Source: Clostridiales bacterium (lineage in GTDB: Bacteria > Bacillota > Clostridia > Lachnospirales > Lachnospiraceae). From it: a DNA stretch of 55,395 nt. Under the pieces are notes generated by a model, which made no database searches, was not told the DNA's origin, and was given only the letters and a program-made list of their open reading frames with translations. Positions 33,992-42,673 of the stretch are shown here, piece by piece; the first letter of the stretch is position 1; each line of letters begins with the position of its first letter. Location: the NCBI GenBank assembly GCA_020859965.1, contig JAJBVF010000034.1, positions 167 to 55,561 of the forward strand. The letters run 5' to 3'. The translations under genes and the position numbers were made by a program.

Positions 33992-36459
33992 AAAAACTGA
34001 TTTACAAAAAGCCGGTCCGGGTGCTTCTGATTCTTCTCGGGGCAGCCGCGGCTGGCTTCCTTTTTTACTGCCTGGCGACCATCAGCTTCTGGATGGAGGA
34101 TTCGTTCAGCCTGAGTGAGTTTTCCAGAAGCTATGAACAGTCGGATCTGTTTTTCCGCCAGGTGGATTCTGTGCTTTCTAATAAAATAAAAGGTCAGGAT
34201 AACGCGCGTCTTCTCGAGACGGACGGAGAATTGGATCTGGAAAAACAGATCGATATCCAGTCCTATGACACAGTGGGCAATGCGGTCCAGGACATGAATA
34301 CCACCTACCTTTTGGGAAATCTGCTGGATTTTTATGAAAATGGAGGATGGCAGGCGCTTCATGACGCGATTGCCGCTGCGGCAGATGATGACACGCGGGA
34401 TGCGGGAGAGATCCTTGACGAGCAGTCCGATACGCTGGAGACCATCACGCCGGTGACCGGGATTACGCTTGCGGAATGTTCGCGCTGGTATTCAGATCCG
34501 GCTGGGTATGTCGAGGAGATGTATACTCTGCTGGATGAAGCCTGCGCGGATATCTACGCGCACTATGTGGAATACACCACCGCACAGGATGAGAGCTGGT
34601 CGGCAGAGGCACCGTCCAACCTGCTTTATTATATAGAGAACACGTCTAACGGTGAGGTTTATACAAATATCGGCGCGGATTCTTATGAAGAGGCAGTTGC
34701 TATGGCGGAAAAAGAAGAAGCGTTTACCAGTCTTTATGAAGGTGAGCGCAGCTTTAACATCATGGTAACAAATCCGGAAAGGGTGTTGAATACCGAGGCG
34801 TCAGAATGGTTTTTGCAGGAGCGTTTTGTCGGTACAAATGAAAAGGTTTATCTGGCAGTGGACACCTCCTATCCGGTGAGTGATGAGCTGCAGACCTGGT
34901 CTGACTATTACGCGCAGCGGGAAACTATTGTCTGGAGAGCGTGTGCCGGCGCCGGCTTTTGTCTTGTGATTTTATTGTTTTGCTTTGCATGTTCAGGTCT
35001 GGCGGCGGGCAGAAAAGAGGGAGACACCGGACCTCGGCTTTTGCGGATTGATTCCATTCCGACCGAGCTGGCTGCGGGAATTTATCTGATTGCTCTGATT
35101 ATCTTTATGTTGATCGTGGCCGAATGGCAGCGCGTGGTTCAGGTACTGCCAGGGGAAGAAAAGCTGAAAGCAGCCTTTGTGGCGGCCATCGCTTATCTGG
35201 TGTTTTTGTCGGCAGTACTGGCATTTATCCGGCGCTTCCGGGCAAAGACACTCTGGTCCAATTCCGTCACGCGTACGCTGCTCGTGACCTGGAGGCAGGT
35301 GAATTCTTCGCGGGCCGCGTCCGGTCAGCTGATTGTGTTTTATATTGGCTTTTTTGTCCTGAATTTTGTGTTCCTGCTGCTGTTCGGACGCAGCGGACTG
35401 GTGCTGGTGGTTTTGCTGGACATCGCCGTGCTGTTGTATCTGATGCGTGATATGGCAGGAAAACAGAGCATTTATGAGGGCATTCACCAGATATCCCAGG
35501 GCGATTTGAAATACCGGATTGACAGCGAGGCTTTGCAGGGAGATTCCCGGAAAATGGCGGAAGCGGTCAATGAGATGGGAGAGAGTCTCTGCGGCGCGCT
35601 GGAAGCCATTGTGAAAAATGAAAGGCTGAAAGCGGAACTGATTACAAATGTTTCGCACGATCTGAAGACTCCGCTTACCTCGATTGTGAATTATGTCGAT
35701 CTGCTGAAAAAGGAAACGCTCCTGACAGAGCGGGCGCGGGGTTATATTGAGGTGCTTGACCAGAAGTCCCAGCGGCTGAAACAGCTGACGGAGGATCTGG
35801 TGGAAGCAAGTAAAATCAGCTCCGGCAATATTGAGCTGGAGATCGTACGGCTGCAGGTGCAGAGTATGCTGATGCAGGCCTGCGGGGAGTTTGAGGAACG
35901 CCTGGAAGAACATGGCCTGACGATTGCGTGGCAGCTGGAAAAAAAGCCGCTCTTTATCATGACGGACGGACGGCAGCTCTGGCGTATCCTGGAAAATCTG
36001 CTGGGAAATGTCTGTAAATACGCGAAAGAAGATACCGAGGTGAAGGTGATTTTAAAGCGGGAAGGCGCAGCAGATGATCCTGGACCGGAACACTCCGGAA
36101 GTGCAGCAGATGGCTCTCGGCAGGATTTATTCCGGAGCAAAGCAGCGAGTGTTCATGACTGGAACCGCTCCGGAAGAGCTGCGTCCGTCCGGGGATCTTT
36201 CGTGATGGAGCAGGAAATTATGATTGAGATCCAGAATGTATCCCGCGATCCAATTAACGTGGAGGTGGACGAGCTGACCGGGCGTTTTGTCCGGGGGGAT
36301 TTAAGCCGCAGCACGGAAGGCAGCGGACTGGGACTTTCCATCGCGCAGAACCTGACGGAGCTGCTGGACGGCCGTTTTGAGCTTTCCCTGGAAGGCGGAG
36401 TTTTTGCCGCACGTATGTATTTTTCGGAGGCTCCTGATTCGGAGCAGCCACAGAACTGA
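33988..36459 (+). CDS. Membrane sensor histidine kinase with long extracellular domain and an ATP-domain insert
   Basis: An 823-residue kinase: helix 1 (about 12-32), an extracellular region of about 270 residues, then five more helices (about 315-480), a HAMP-like linker, HisKA with phospho-acceptor His557 (NVSHDLKTPLTS), an N box (RILENLLGNVCKYA) and a G2 box STEGSGLGLSIAQNL. Between the N box and the following beta strand lies a hydrophilic insert (about residues 692-740, bases 36061-36204) made of Ser/Gly/Arg/Asp-rich half-repeats around CTCCGGAAG. This stretch normally is short and carries the ATP lid and G1 box, so the insert is unusual; G1 (DxGxG) reads DPINVEVDELTGRF and is degenerate. 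Paired with the regulator upstream. Confidence 0.88.
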   Translation: MKKLIYKKPVRVLLILLGAAAAGFLFYCLATISFWMEDSFSLSEFSRSYEQSDLFFRQVDSVLSNKIKGQDNARLLETDGELDLEKQIDIQSYDTVGNAVQDMNTTYLLGNLLDFYENGGWQALHDAIAAAADDDTRDAGEILDEQSDTLETITPVTGITLAECSRWYSDPAGYVEEMYTLLDEACADIYAHYVEYTTAQDESWSAEAPSNLLYYIENTSNGEVYTNIGADSYEEAVAMAEKEEAFTSLYEGERSFNIMVTNPERVLNTEASEWFLQERFVGTNEKVYLAVDTSYPVSDELQTWSDYYAQRETIVWRACAGAGFCLVILLFCFACSGLAAGRKEGDTGPRLLRIDSIPTELAAGIYLIALIIFMLIVAEWQRVVQVLPGEEKLKAAFVAAIAYLVFLSAVLAFIRRFRAKTLWSNSVTRTLLVTWRQVNSSRAASGQLIVFYIGFFVLNFVFLLLFGRSGLVLVVLLDIAVLLYLMRDMAGKQSIYEGIHQISQGDLKYRIDSEALQGDSRKMAEAVNEMGESLCGALEAIVKNERLKAELITNVSHDLKTPLTSIVNYVDLLKKETLLTERARGYIEVLDQKSQRLKQLTEDLVEASKISSGNIELEIVRLQVQSMLMQACGEFEERLEEHGLTIAWQLEKKPLFIMTDGRQLWRILENLLGNVCKYAKEDTEVKVILKREGAADDPGPEHSGSAADGSRQDLFRSKAASVHDWNRSGRAASVRGSFVMEQEIMIEIQNVSRDPINVEVDELTGRFVRGDLSRSTEGSGLGLSIAQNLTELLDGRFELSLEGGVFAARMYFSEAPDSEQPQN

Positions 36460-36539
36460 TGCCGGAATTTCTGACCGTTCGCGGCTCATAAGTGCCTCAG
36501 ATGATGTATAAAATTTCTGTGAAATTAAAAGGCTATCCG

Positions 36540-36568
36540 TTGACATTCCCTGGAATTAGGCGTAAAGT
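36540..36568 (+). promoter_or_regulatory. Promoter upstream of the zinc-ribbon/DUF5685/J-domain genes
   Basis: Perfect TTGACA (36540-36545), 17-base spacer, TAAAGT (36563-36568); about 125 bases before the first ATG. Confidence 0.65.
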
Positions 36569-36691
36569 TTCTACAATATTATGGTACAAGGGACAAAAGG
36601 TCGGAAATAGAACCACTGTATTTCACTGCCAGACTTTTTGCTGCCCGAATCACAGTATATGATTACAAAGAAATGAGAGGCGCATTATTTT

Positions 36692-37099
36692 ATGAAAAGG
36701 AAACTATCGGATTTTTTCTCAAACTTTATGTCCGGAAGGTATGGCACAGACGATCTGTCTAAATTTTCACTGGCTGTCTGCCTGGTACTGCTGATCATTA
36801 ATATTTTTACGAGCCAGCCGATTGTTTATATTCTGGCGCTTGCCCTGCTGGTCTGGAGCTATTTCCGGATGTTTTCGAGAAATTATGTGCAGCGCAGCGC
36901 GGAGAATGAAAAATATATGAATTTTGTCCAGAGCATTCGGGGGCGCTTTGGCAAAGCAGAACGGCGTGCAAAGCAGTCGAAGGATTACCATATTTATAAG
37001 TGTCCTTCCTGCGGACAGAAGATCCGCATTCCGCGTGGAAAAGGGAAAATCTGCATCACCTGCCCGAAATGCCGCAAGGAATTTCAGAAGAGAAGCTAA
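36692..37099 (+). CDS. Small membrane protein with C-terminal zinc ribbon
   Basis: A 135-residue protein: N-terminal soluble stretch, two closely spaced helices (about 28-62), then KCPSCGQKIRIPRGKGKICITCPKCRKEF, a CxxC...CxxC zinc ribbon (residues 102-131). Function unknown; such proteins commonly sit beside DUF5685 and J-domain genes in Lachnospiraceae (from recollection). It follows a good promoter and lies 6 bases before the next gene. Confidence 0.75.
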   Translation: MKRKLSDFFSNFMSGRYGTDDLSKFSLAVCLVLLIINIFTSQPIVYILALALLVWSYFRMFSRNYVQRSAENEKYMNFVQSIRGRFGKAERRAKQSKDYHIYKCPSCGQKIRIPRGKGKICITCPKCRKEFQKRS

Positions 37100-37105
37100 A
37101 AAAGG

Positions 37106-38086
37106 ATGTTTGGTTATATTTATATTAATGAGCAGGAGCTGAAGCTGAGAGAGTACACGACCTACCGCAGCTTCTACTGCGGGTTATGCCAGGAGCTGCA
37201 CCATCGCTACGGCAGGAGGGCGCAGATGGTGTTGAACTACGACACGACCTTTCTCGCAATCCTGCTGACCGGCCTTTATGAGCCGGAGACCCTGTTTGAA
37301 GAGAAACGATGTCTGCCTCATCCGGTACACAGGCACGCGATGGCTCAGAATGACGCAGTCAGCTATGCGGCGGATATGTGCGTACTGCTGGCTTATCAGA
37401 AGGCTAGGGATGACTGGGAGGATGAGCATAAATTGTCCGGGAAGACCCTTTCGGCATTGCTGAAATCTTCCTATAAAAAAATTGCGGACAGTTATCCGAG
37501 GCAGTCAAAGGCAGTTGAGGAGAATATTCATCTGCTGCACGAGGTGGAAAAAGCGTGGAGTGATCAGCAAAAGGGAGTCGGCTGCGTGTCTGACCGCGCT
37601 GCGGATCTGGACTATGTGGCGGGACTGACGGGAAATTTTCTGGCGGAGCTGTTTGTCTGGAAAGAAGATATCTGGCAGGACGATCTGAGGCAGATTGGCT
37701 TTTATCTGGGAAAATTTATTTATCTGATGGATGCCCTGGAAGACATCGGTAAAGACTATAAAAAAGGGAATTATAATCTGTTTTCGGTCCTTTTGACATC
37801 CGGGGATATTTCTGGAAATGGTGAATCCGGCAGTGCCGCCTCCGGCAATACGGCTCCGGATTCGGGTACGAATCTGACGGAGGCCATCTGGCAGGAGCCT
37901 GCGAAGACAGAAATTCAGAAAGTCCTGACCGGCATGATGACGGAGGCTTCGCGCGCGTTTGAGCGTCTGCCGGTTCTGGAATACGTGCCGATTATCCGCA
38001 ATATCCTGTATTCCGGTGTCTGGTGCAAGTACTCGGCACTGCAGGAGAAAGCCGGGAGGCAAAAGGGCGGCGGCCATGATTCATGA
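37106..38086 (+). CDS. DUF5685-family protein
   Basis: A 326-residue soluble, mainly helical protein. It begins MFGYIYINEQELKLREY and FYCGLCQEL, with a CxxC pair, the typical start of DUF5685. The central YLMDALEDIGKDYKKGNYN (about residues 207-225) holds an acidic D-x-x-x-D pattern reminiscent of helical prenyl-synthase-type folds, but the activity is unknown. A Gly/Ser-rich loop (about 235-255) looks like a low-complexity insert. It sits between the zinc-ribbon gene and the J-domain gene, both close by, suggesting a shared task. Confidence 0.75.
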   Translation: MFGYIYINEQELKLREYTTYRSFYCGLCQELHHRYGRRAQMVLNYDTTFLAILLTGLYEPETLFEEKRCLPHPVHRHAMAQNDAVSYAADMCVLLAYQKARDDWEDEHKLSGKTLSALLKSSYKKIADSYPRQSKAVEENIHLLHEVEKAWSDQQKGVGCVSDRAADLDYVAGLTGNFLAELFVWKEDIWQDDLRQIGFYLGKFIYLMDALEDIGKDYKKGNYNLFSVLLTSGDISGNGESGSAASGNTAPDSGTNLTEAIWQEPAKTEIQKVLTGMMTEASRAFERLPVLEYVPIIRNILYSGVWCKYSALQEKAGRQKGGGHDS

Positions 38087-38134
38087 CAGGATATACGGCG
38101 GTTTCGAAAGAGAAATACGGCGTTGGAGGAGAAT

Positions 38135-38902
38135 ATGAAAGATCCATATGAGATTTTGGGTGTATCGAGGGGGGCTTCCGAAGAAGAAATTAAAAAAGCT
38201 TATCGGAGACTGAGCCGGCAATATCATCCGGACGCGAATATTAACAACCCGAATAAAGCACAGGCCGAGGAGAAATTCAAGGAAGTGCAGCAGGCCTATC
38301 AGCAGATTATGTATGATAAAGAGCATGGTGAGGGCAGCTATGAGGCGAAGCAGAGCGGCGGCAGGTCATCGTCCTCTTCGTCGTCCTCCTCTTCGTCCGG
38401 CAGCTATGGCAGAGGAGGCTATGGCGGATTTGGCGGATTTGGAGGGTTCGGCGGTTACGGCAATTATAACGGCGGCTCATCCGGCAGTTCTGGTTCTTCT
38501 TCCTCAGCGAATGAAGATCCGCATCTGAGAGCGGCGGAAAATTACATCCGCAGCAATCATTACGATGAGGCGATCAATGTCCTGAATGGGATTTCCAACC
38601 GCACTGCCCGCTGGTATTACCTGAGCGCTCTGGCAAATTCCGGCCGCGGCAATAATGTTCTGGCTCTTGACCACGCGCAGAAGGCCGTGCAGATGGAGCC
38701 AAACAATCTGCAGTACCGGCAGCTTCTCTCTGAGATGGAGGGCGGCGGACGCTGGTATCAGTCGATGGGCGAGGAGTATGGGAGTCCGATGTCTCACGCC
38801 GGCAATTATTGTACGAGACTGTGCATGGCCTGGCTGGTCTGCAGCTGCTGCTGCGGAGGAGGCGGCGGTATGCGCATGGGAGTTCCGATCATGTGCTGTT
38901 AA
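38135..38902 (+). CDS. J-domain protein with Ser/Gly low-complexity linker and Cys-rich C-terminus
   Basis: A 255-residue protein, not a full DnaJ. The J domain (1-65) has the HPD motif at 31-33, so it can stimulate DnaK. It is followed by eleven consecutive Ser and GGFGG-type repeats (about 75-125), then a TPR-like helical region (about 130-205; AAENYIRSNHYDEAINVL). The end is hydrophobic and rich in Cys and Gly (CSCCCGGGGG, then IMCC), possibly a membrane- or metal-interacting tail. The zinc-binding and substrate domains of true DnaJ are missing. GGAGGAG precedes ATG 38135. Confidence 0.82.
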   Translation: MKDPYEILGVSRGASEEEIKKAYRRLSRQYHPDANINNPNKAQAEEKFKEVQQAYQQIMYDKEHGEGSYEAKQSGGRSSSSSSSSSSSGSYGRGGYGGFGGFGGFGGYGNYNGGSSGSSGSSSSANEDPHLRAAENYIRSNHYDEAINVLNGISNRTARWYYLSALANSGRGNNVLALDHAQKAVQMEPNNLQYRQLLSEMEGGGRWYQSMGEEYGSPMSHAGNYCTRLCMAWLVCSCCCGGGGGMRMGVPIMCC

Positions 38903-38920
38903 AGTTCTTCACATTTGGAA

Positions 38921-38970
38921 AAGAAAAACGCCCGGCGGTACGTCTTTGATGACGCTTTGCCGGGCGAGTT
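38921..38970. terminator. Bidirectional terminator between the J-domain gene and mscL
   Basis: CGCCCGGC (38929-38936) pairs with GCCGGGCG (38959-38966), with an inner GTC/GAC. On the minus strand the stem is followed by TTTTTCTTTT, good for mscL; on the plus strand the tail is weak (AGTTTGT). Confidence 0.8.
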
Positions 38971-39083
38971 TGTAAAAATCGGGATCTTTACTTGAGAGTC
39001 TTTCAATCAGTGTCTTTCGATCAGAGTCCATCAATCAGTATTTTTAAAATGGAACGTATAAAACCTGAGCCGGCATCAGCAGC

Positions 39084-39520
39084 TTACAGTGCCGATGTAC
39101 AGTTCGGGCATTTGGTAGCATCTTTATGTACTTCTGATTTGCAGTACGGACAGATCTTGGTCGTGACTTCGGGCTCGGGAGCAGGCTTGTGGAGCTTGTT
39201 GATGCCTTTGATTACGAAGAAGATCACCAGCGCGGTCAGTAAAACTCTACGATCATCTGGATGAAATTGCCATAAGCGATGACGGAGGCACCTGCTTCCT
39301 GAGCGGCAGCCAGTGTGGAATAGCTGTTTCCATCGAGTGGAATCATCAGATCAGTGAAATTGATACGCCCGGTTACCAGGGTGACCAACGGCATCACGAT
39401 GTCATTGACCAGGGAATTGACAATGTTGCTGAATGCCGCGCCTATGATTACGCCGACGGCCATGTCGATGACATTGCCGCGCATAATGAAGGCTTTGAAT
39501 TCGTCTACCATTTTGCTCAT
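39084..39520 (-). pseudogene. mscL: Large-conductance mechanosensitive channel with a one-base frameshift; zinc-ribbon tail
   Basis: Pressure-release channel. The frame from ATG 39520 reads MSKMVDEFKAFIMRGNVIDMAVG (residues 1-23, canonical MscL) through the periplasmic loop and then stops after IQMIVEFY at 39236. Reading on in another frame gives LTALVIFFVIKGINKLHKP, the second helix, and CPYCKSEVHKDATKCPNC, a zinc ribbon, ending at the stop 39084-39086. One missing T in the T run (AAAA at 39241-39244 on the plus strand) explains the break; with it restored the protein would be 145 residues. Either a real disruption, a slippage-prone phase switch, or a sequencing error. AGGAGG precedes the ATG. 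Confidence 0.85.
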
Positions 39521-39563
39521 TTCTTTTTTCCTCCTGTGATATGATTGTAAAAAAGTTACAGGA

Positions 39564-39572
39564 ATTATAACA
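39564..39572 (-). promoter_or_regulatory. Likely extended -10 promoter of mscL
   Basis: On the minus strand TGT-TATAAT (TATAAT at 39569-39564), about 45 bases before the start codon. Confidence 0.55.
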
Positions 39573-39591
39573 TAGCTCAGGTAAAAAACTA

Positions 39592-39600
39592 TGGTATACT
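39592..39600 (+). promoter_or_regulatory. Likely extended -10 promoter of the SbcD-like gene
   Basis: TGG-TATACT with TATACT at 39595-39600, about 80 bases before the ATG; divergent to the mscL promoter. Confidence 0.5.
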
Positions 39601-39680
39601 ATAAAAAAATTTAAAGAAATTTCATGCACCAATGTTTTAGCTGTGCGTGCATTTGTAAAAAGATCAAGGGGGAGTATCGT

Positions 39681-40736
39681 ATGCGTTTTATGCATCTTGC
39701 GGATGTGCATCTGGGAGCGGCGCCGGATCACGGTTATGTCTGGTCAAAGGATCGGGGGCGGGAGCTGTGGGAAACCTTTCGCCAGTGTATTGCCGACGCG
39801 AAGGAAAAGAAAGTGGATTTACTGCTGATCGCGGGAGATCTGTTTCATCGTCAGCCGGAACCACGGGAACTGAAGGAAGTTAATTATCTGTTTTCTACTC
39901 TGGATAATACGGTCGTGGTACTGATGGCAGGCAATCATGACTGCCTGACGCCCGGATCACCGTACCGCGATTATCCATGGAATGAGAACGTGGTTTGCAT
40001 GTTTGCGAAGGAATGCGAGCGTGTGCGGCTTCCGGATCTGAAAACGGAGATTTATGGATTCAGTTACTATGAGCAGGAGCTTCCAATGCCGCTTTATGAC
40101 AATATTGTAGTGGAAAAAAACGATTATTTTAAGATTCTCCTTGCGCATGGAGGCGATGCGCGGCATATTCCGATCAGCCGTGAGAAGCTTTCTGCGGCGG
40201 GATTTGACTACATAGCGCTCGGGCATATCCACAAACCCCAGGTATTTATCCGGAATCTTGCCATGTACGCGGGAGCCCTGGAGCCAATTGACCGCGAGGA
40301 TGTCGGACCGCATGGCTACCTGATCGGGGAAGTGCAGCGCAAAAAGGTGAAGCTTATCTTTGTTGAGAAAGCCCGGAGGCAGTATCGCAAGGAGGAGGTA
40401 GCCGTGACTGAGGAGGATACGACATTTTCTGTGCGCGAAAAGATTGCCGCCATGATACATGAAAAGGGCAGTCAGGATACCTATCAGATCGTCCTTACCG
40501 GGCTTCGCCATCCGGGATTTCGTCCGGATATCGGGGAATATTTAAAATGCGGGCGGATTCTGGAAATCGAAGACCGCACAGCTCCGGCATTTCACTTAGA
40601 AGAGCTGAGGCAGAGATATCGGGGAGGCCTGATCGGCAACTACATAGAAAGCTTCGGGGACGGACCGGAGAGCCTGGTGGAGCAGAAAGCACTCATGCTC
40701 GGCCTGGAAGCGCTGCTATATCCGGAAAATTGCTGA
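39681..40736 (+). CDS. SbcD/YhaO-like DNA repair metallophosphoesterase
   Basis: A 351-residue exonuclease-type phosphoesterase. Metal ligands: HLADVHLG (Asp8, His10), AGDLFHR (Asp53), AGNHD (Asn85, His86), LLAHGGDA and GHIHKP. A C-terminal beta/helical cap domain follows. ATG 39681 has AAGGGGGAG upstream and gives the family-typical MRFMHLADVHLG. In this family the phosphoesterase works with an SbcC/Rad50-like ATPase, found 272 bases downstream. Confidence 0.88.
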   Translation: MRFMHLADVHLGAAPDHGYVWSKDRGRELWETFRQCIADAKEKKVDLLLIAGDLFHRQPEPRELKEVNYLFSTLDNTVVVLMAGNHDCLTPGSPYRDYPWNENVVCMFAKECERVRLPDLKTEIYGFSYYEQELPMPLYDNIVVEKNDYFKILLAHGGDARHIPISREKLSAAGFDYIALGHIHKPQVFIRNLAMYAGALEPIDREDVGPHGYLIGEVQRKKVKLIFVEKARRQYRKEEVAVTEEDTTFSVREKIAAMIHEKGSQDTYQIVLTGLRHPGFRPDIGEYLKCGRILEIEDRTAPAFHLEELRQRYRGGLIGNYIESFGDGPESLVEQKALMLGLEALLYPENC

Positions 40737-41008
40737 GAAGAAGGGAAAATTGCTGCGCTGCAGATATGCTGCATTTTTGAACCCGCTGTCGCTCTGGTCG
40801 TTGCTAAACGTCTGCCACTGACAAACAGCAACGGTCGGTTCTTGACGCGTGTCACTGGCACGCAGGATTGTTAAGTGCCGATCGAAGCACAGATCCGTCG
40901 GAATAGCCGACACCCTATGACATAGCTTGCACGGATATTTGGAGGCTCTGACCGGAACGAAGCGCAGAAGCCGTGAGCGCGGCGGCAGATACGAGGGGGA
41001 GGGGAAGT
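40737..41008. other. Spacer between the SbcD- and SbcC-like genes
   Basis: 272 bases without a gene. TGCAG-ATATG-CTGCA followed by five T (about 40762-40781) may be a weak terminator, and GCGTG...CACGC near 40848-40864 is a short hairpin. Otherwise I see nothing. Confidence 0.35.
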
Positions 41009-42490
41009 ATGGAGATACAGGAACTGATTTTAAAGAAATATGGAAAATTTTCGGATCATCATATTACATTTCGTCCCGGAATCAATATCATTTACGGAGG
41101 GAACGAGACGGGGAAGACGACGATCCATTCATTTATAAAGGCAATGCTTTTTGGCCTGAACCGCGCCCGCGGCCGGGCCGCGAAGATGGATGAATATCAG
41201 ATCCGGCAGCCCTGGGATTCACCGGGCGCATTCTTGGGGAGCATGCGTGTGGTGGAAAATGGAGAAGTCTACCGGATTGACCGCTGCTTTGACAGGAGCG
41301 CGAAGCCCTTAAGTCTCGTCTGCGAGACGAGAATTCTGGAATCAGAGCATCCGCAGGAGGATCTGGACATCCTGCTTGGAGGGATCAGTGAGGCTGCATT
41401 CGTGAACTCAGTGTTTATTTCGCAGGCAAGATGTGAGACTGACGAGGCACTTGCTGAGGAACTGCGCCGGCGCATGGTCAACAGCGATCATTCCATGGAT
41501 GGCGGGATTGATGTTTCCCGGGCATTGCAGATTCTGCGCAAAAAGAAGCGGCAGTGCGAACAGCAGAAAAAGAAAGAAGAGGCTGCTCTGGAGGAAAAAA
41601 TTTCTCAAAAGCAGGGCCGGGCAGACGCTCTGCGGACGGAAATGGAGCAGCTGCGCGCCCAGGCGGCCTGTTATCAGAAGGGAAATGCGGACCAGGCCGA
41701 AGAATTCGCAGCCTCCGAAAAGGAAGAAGCCGGCATTTCTCCGGTGATGCGCGCAGCGCTTACTGCCATGCTTTTTATTGCCGGGGCGCTGACGATGACC
41801 GGGATCTTTTTCGCGTCACAGGAGGCCCTGCGGATTTTTCTGGGCGTGTTTACCGTCATTTTCTGGGTGATGGCGCTGGGGGTTCATGCACTTTTTCGTC
41901 CGCACGGCAAAGAAAAGATGCCGGCAGATGATGCCGGGGAGAACTTGGTAAAATGCCCGCCTGGGCTGATAAAGGAGCTTCAGAAACGGGAAGAGGAATA
42001 CAAGAACCTGCAGGATGATCTGGAGGTTCTCTACCAACAGCATGTCCGCGCCGGCGGCGCCGACACAGAAATAGCGGCTCTTACATTGGCAATCGACCGC
42101 ATCTGTGAGATATCGGATGGTATTTTCCGGACAAACGGAGGACGCATCAACGAGATTGCCTCAGGCATTCTCGAAGAGATTACGATGGGAAGGTATAACC
42201 GCATCGTGCTGGACGACACGGCAGAGGTCCGGATCCACACGCCCGAGCGGGTGCTGGGCTTAAACCAGGTCAGCGGCGGTACCCTGCAGCAGATTTATTT
42301 CGCGCTGCGCATGGCGGCTGGTGAAGTGTTTATGGATAAAACCACACTGCCGGTCATTCTGGATGAAACCTTTGCCATGTACGACGACCGCCGCCTCGAA
42401 GCTACCTTGCGCTGGCTGAAAAACAGCGGCCGCCAGGTCATCCTTTTTACCTGCCAGAACAGGGAACGCGAGATTCTCAAGAAGCTGTGA
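41009..42490 (+). CDS. Short SbcC/YhaN-like ATPase with central membrane segments
   Basis: A 493-residue ATPase of the Rad50/SbcC type. N-terminal P-loop YGGNETGKTTIHSF (about 29-42), short coiled coils (about 170-230 and 325-350), two adjacent hydrophobic helices (about 247-297) in place of the usual coiled-coil apex, then signature LNQVSGGTLQQIYFALRMA and Walker B LPVILDETFAMYD near the C-terminus. SbcC is normally about twice this length; YhaN-like proteins also have membrane segments. It would act with the SbcD-like protein on DNA ends, perhaps at the membrane. GAGGGGGAGG precedes ATG 41009. Confidence 0.83.
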   Translation: MEIQELILKKYGKFSDHHITFRPGINIIYGGNETGKTTIHSFIKAMLFGLNRARGRAAKMDEYQIRQPWDSPGAFLGSMRVVENGEVYRIDRCFDRSAKPLSLVCETRILESEHPQEDLDILLGGISEAAFVNSVFISQARCETDEALAEELRRRMVNSDHSMDGGIDVSRALQILRKKKRQCEQQKKKEEAALEEKISQKQGRADALRTEMEQLRAQAACYQKGNADQAEEFAASEKEEAGISPVMRAALTAMLFIAGALTMTGIFFASQEALRIFLGVFTVIFWVMALGVHALFRPHGKEKMPADDAGENLVKCPPGLIKELQKREEEYKNLQDDLEVLYQQHVRAGGADTEIAALTLAIDRICEISDGIFRTNGGRINEIASGILEEITMGRYNRIVLDDTAEVRIHTPERVLGLNQVSGGTLQQIYFALRMAAGEVFMDKTTLPVILDETFAMYDDRRLEATLRWLKNSGRQVILFTCQNREREILKKL

Positions 42491-42631
42491 GTGGCAGACT
42501 GGTTTAACAACACGCTTTCTGAACAAAAGGGATGCCCCCGGATTGTGAAAACGCCGCCGGCTCTAAGCTGAAGCCAGACCGTCAGGTGCAAGCTGAGTTT
42601 AGAACCGTTGCGGCGTTTTGTAAGCGGGCAT

Positions 42632-42673
42632 GTGACCGAGAACGTTCTTTTGTTCAAAAACGCTCTCGGTCAC
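42632..42673. terminator. Bidirectional hairpin terminator between the SbcC-like and AraC genes
   Basis: GTGACCGAGA pairs with TCTCGGTCAC; the loop is A/T-rich with CTTTT and CAAAAA runs. It overlaps the last codon of the AraC gene (stop at 42670-42672). Confidence 0.65.

Noticed and set aside
38992..39264. Plus-strand 90-codon frame after the J-domain gene
   Set aside because: It is antisense to the C-terminal half of the frameshifted mscL, whose zinc ribbon is clearly coded on the minus strand.
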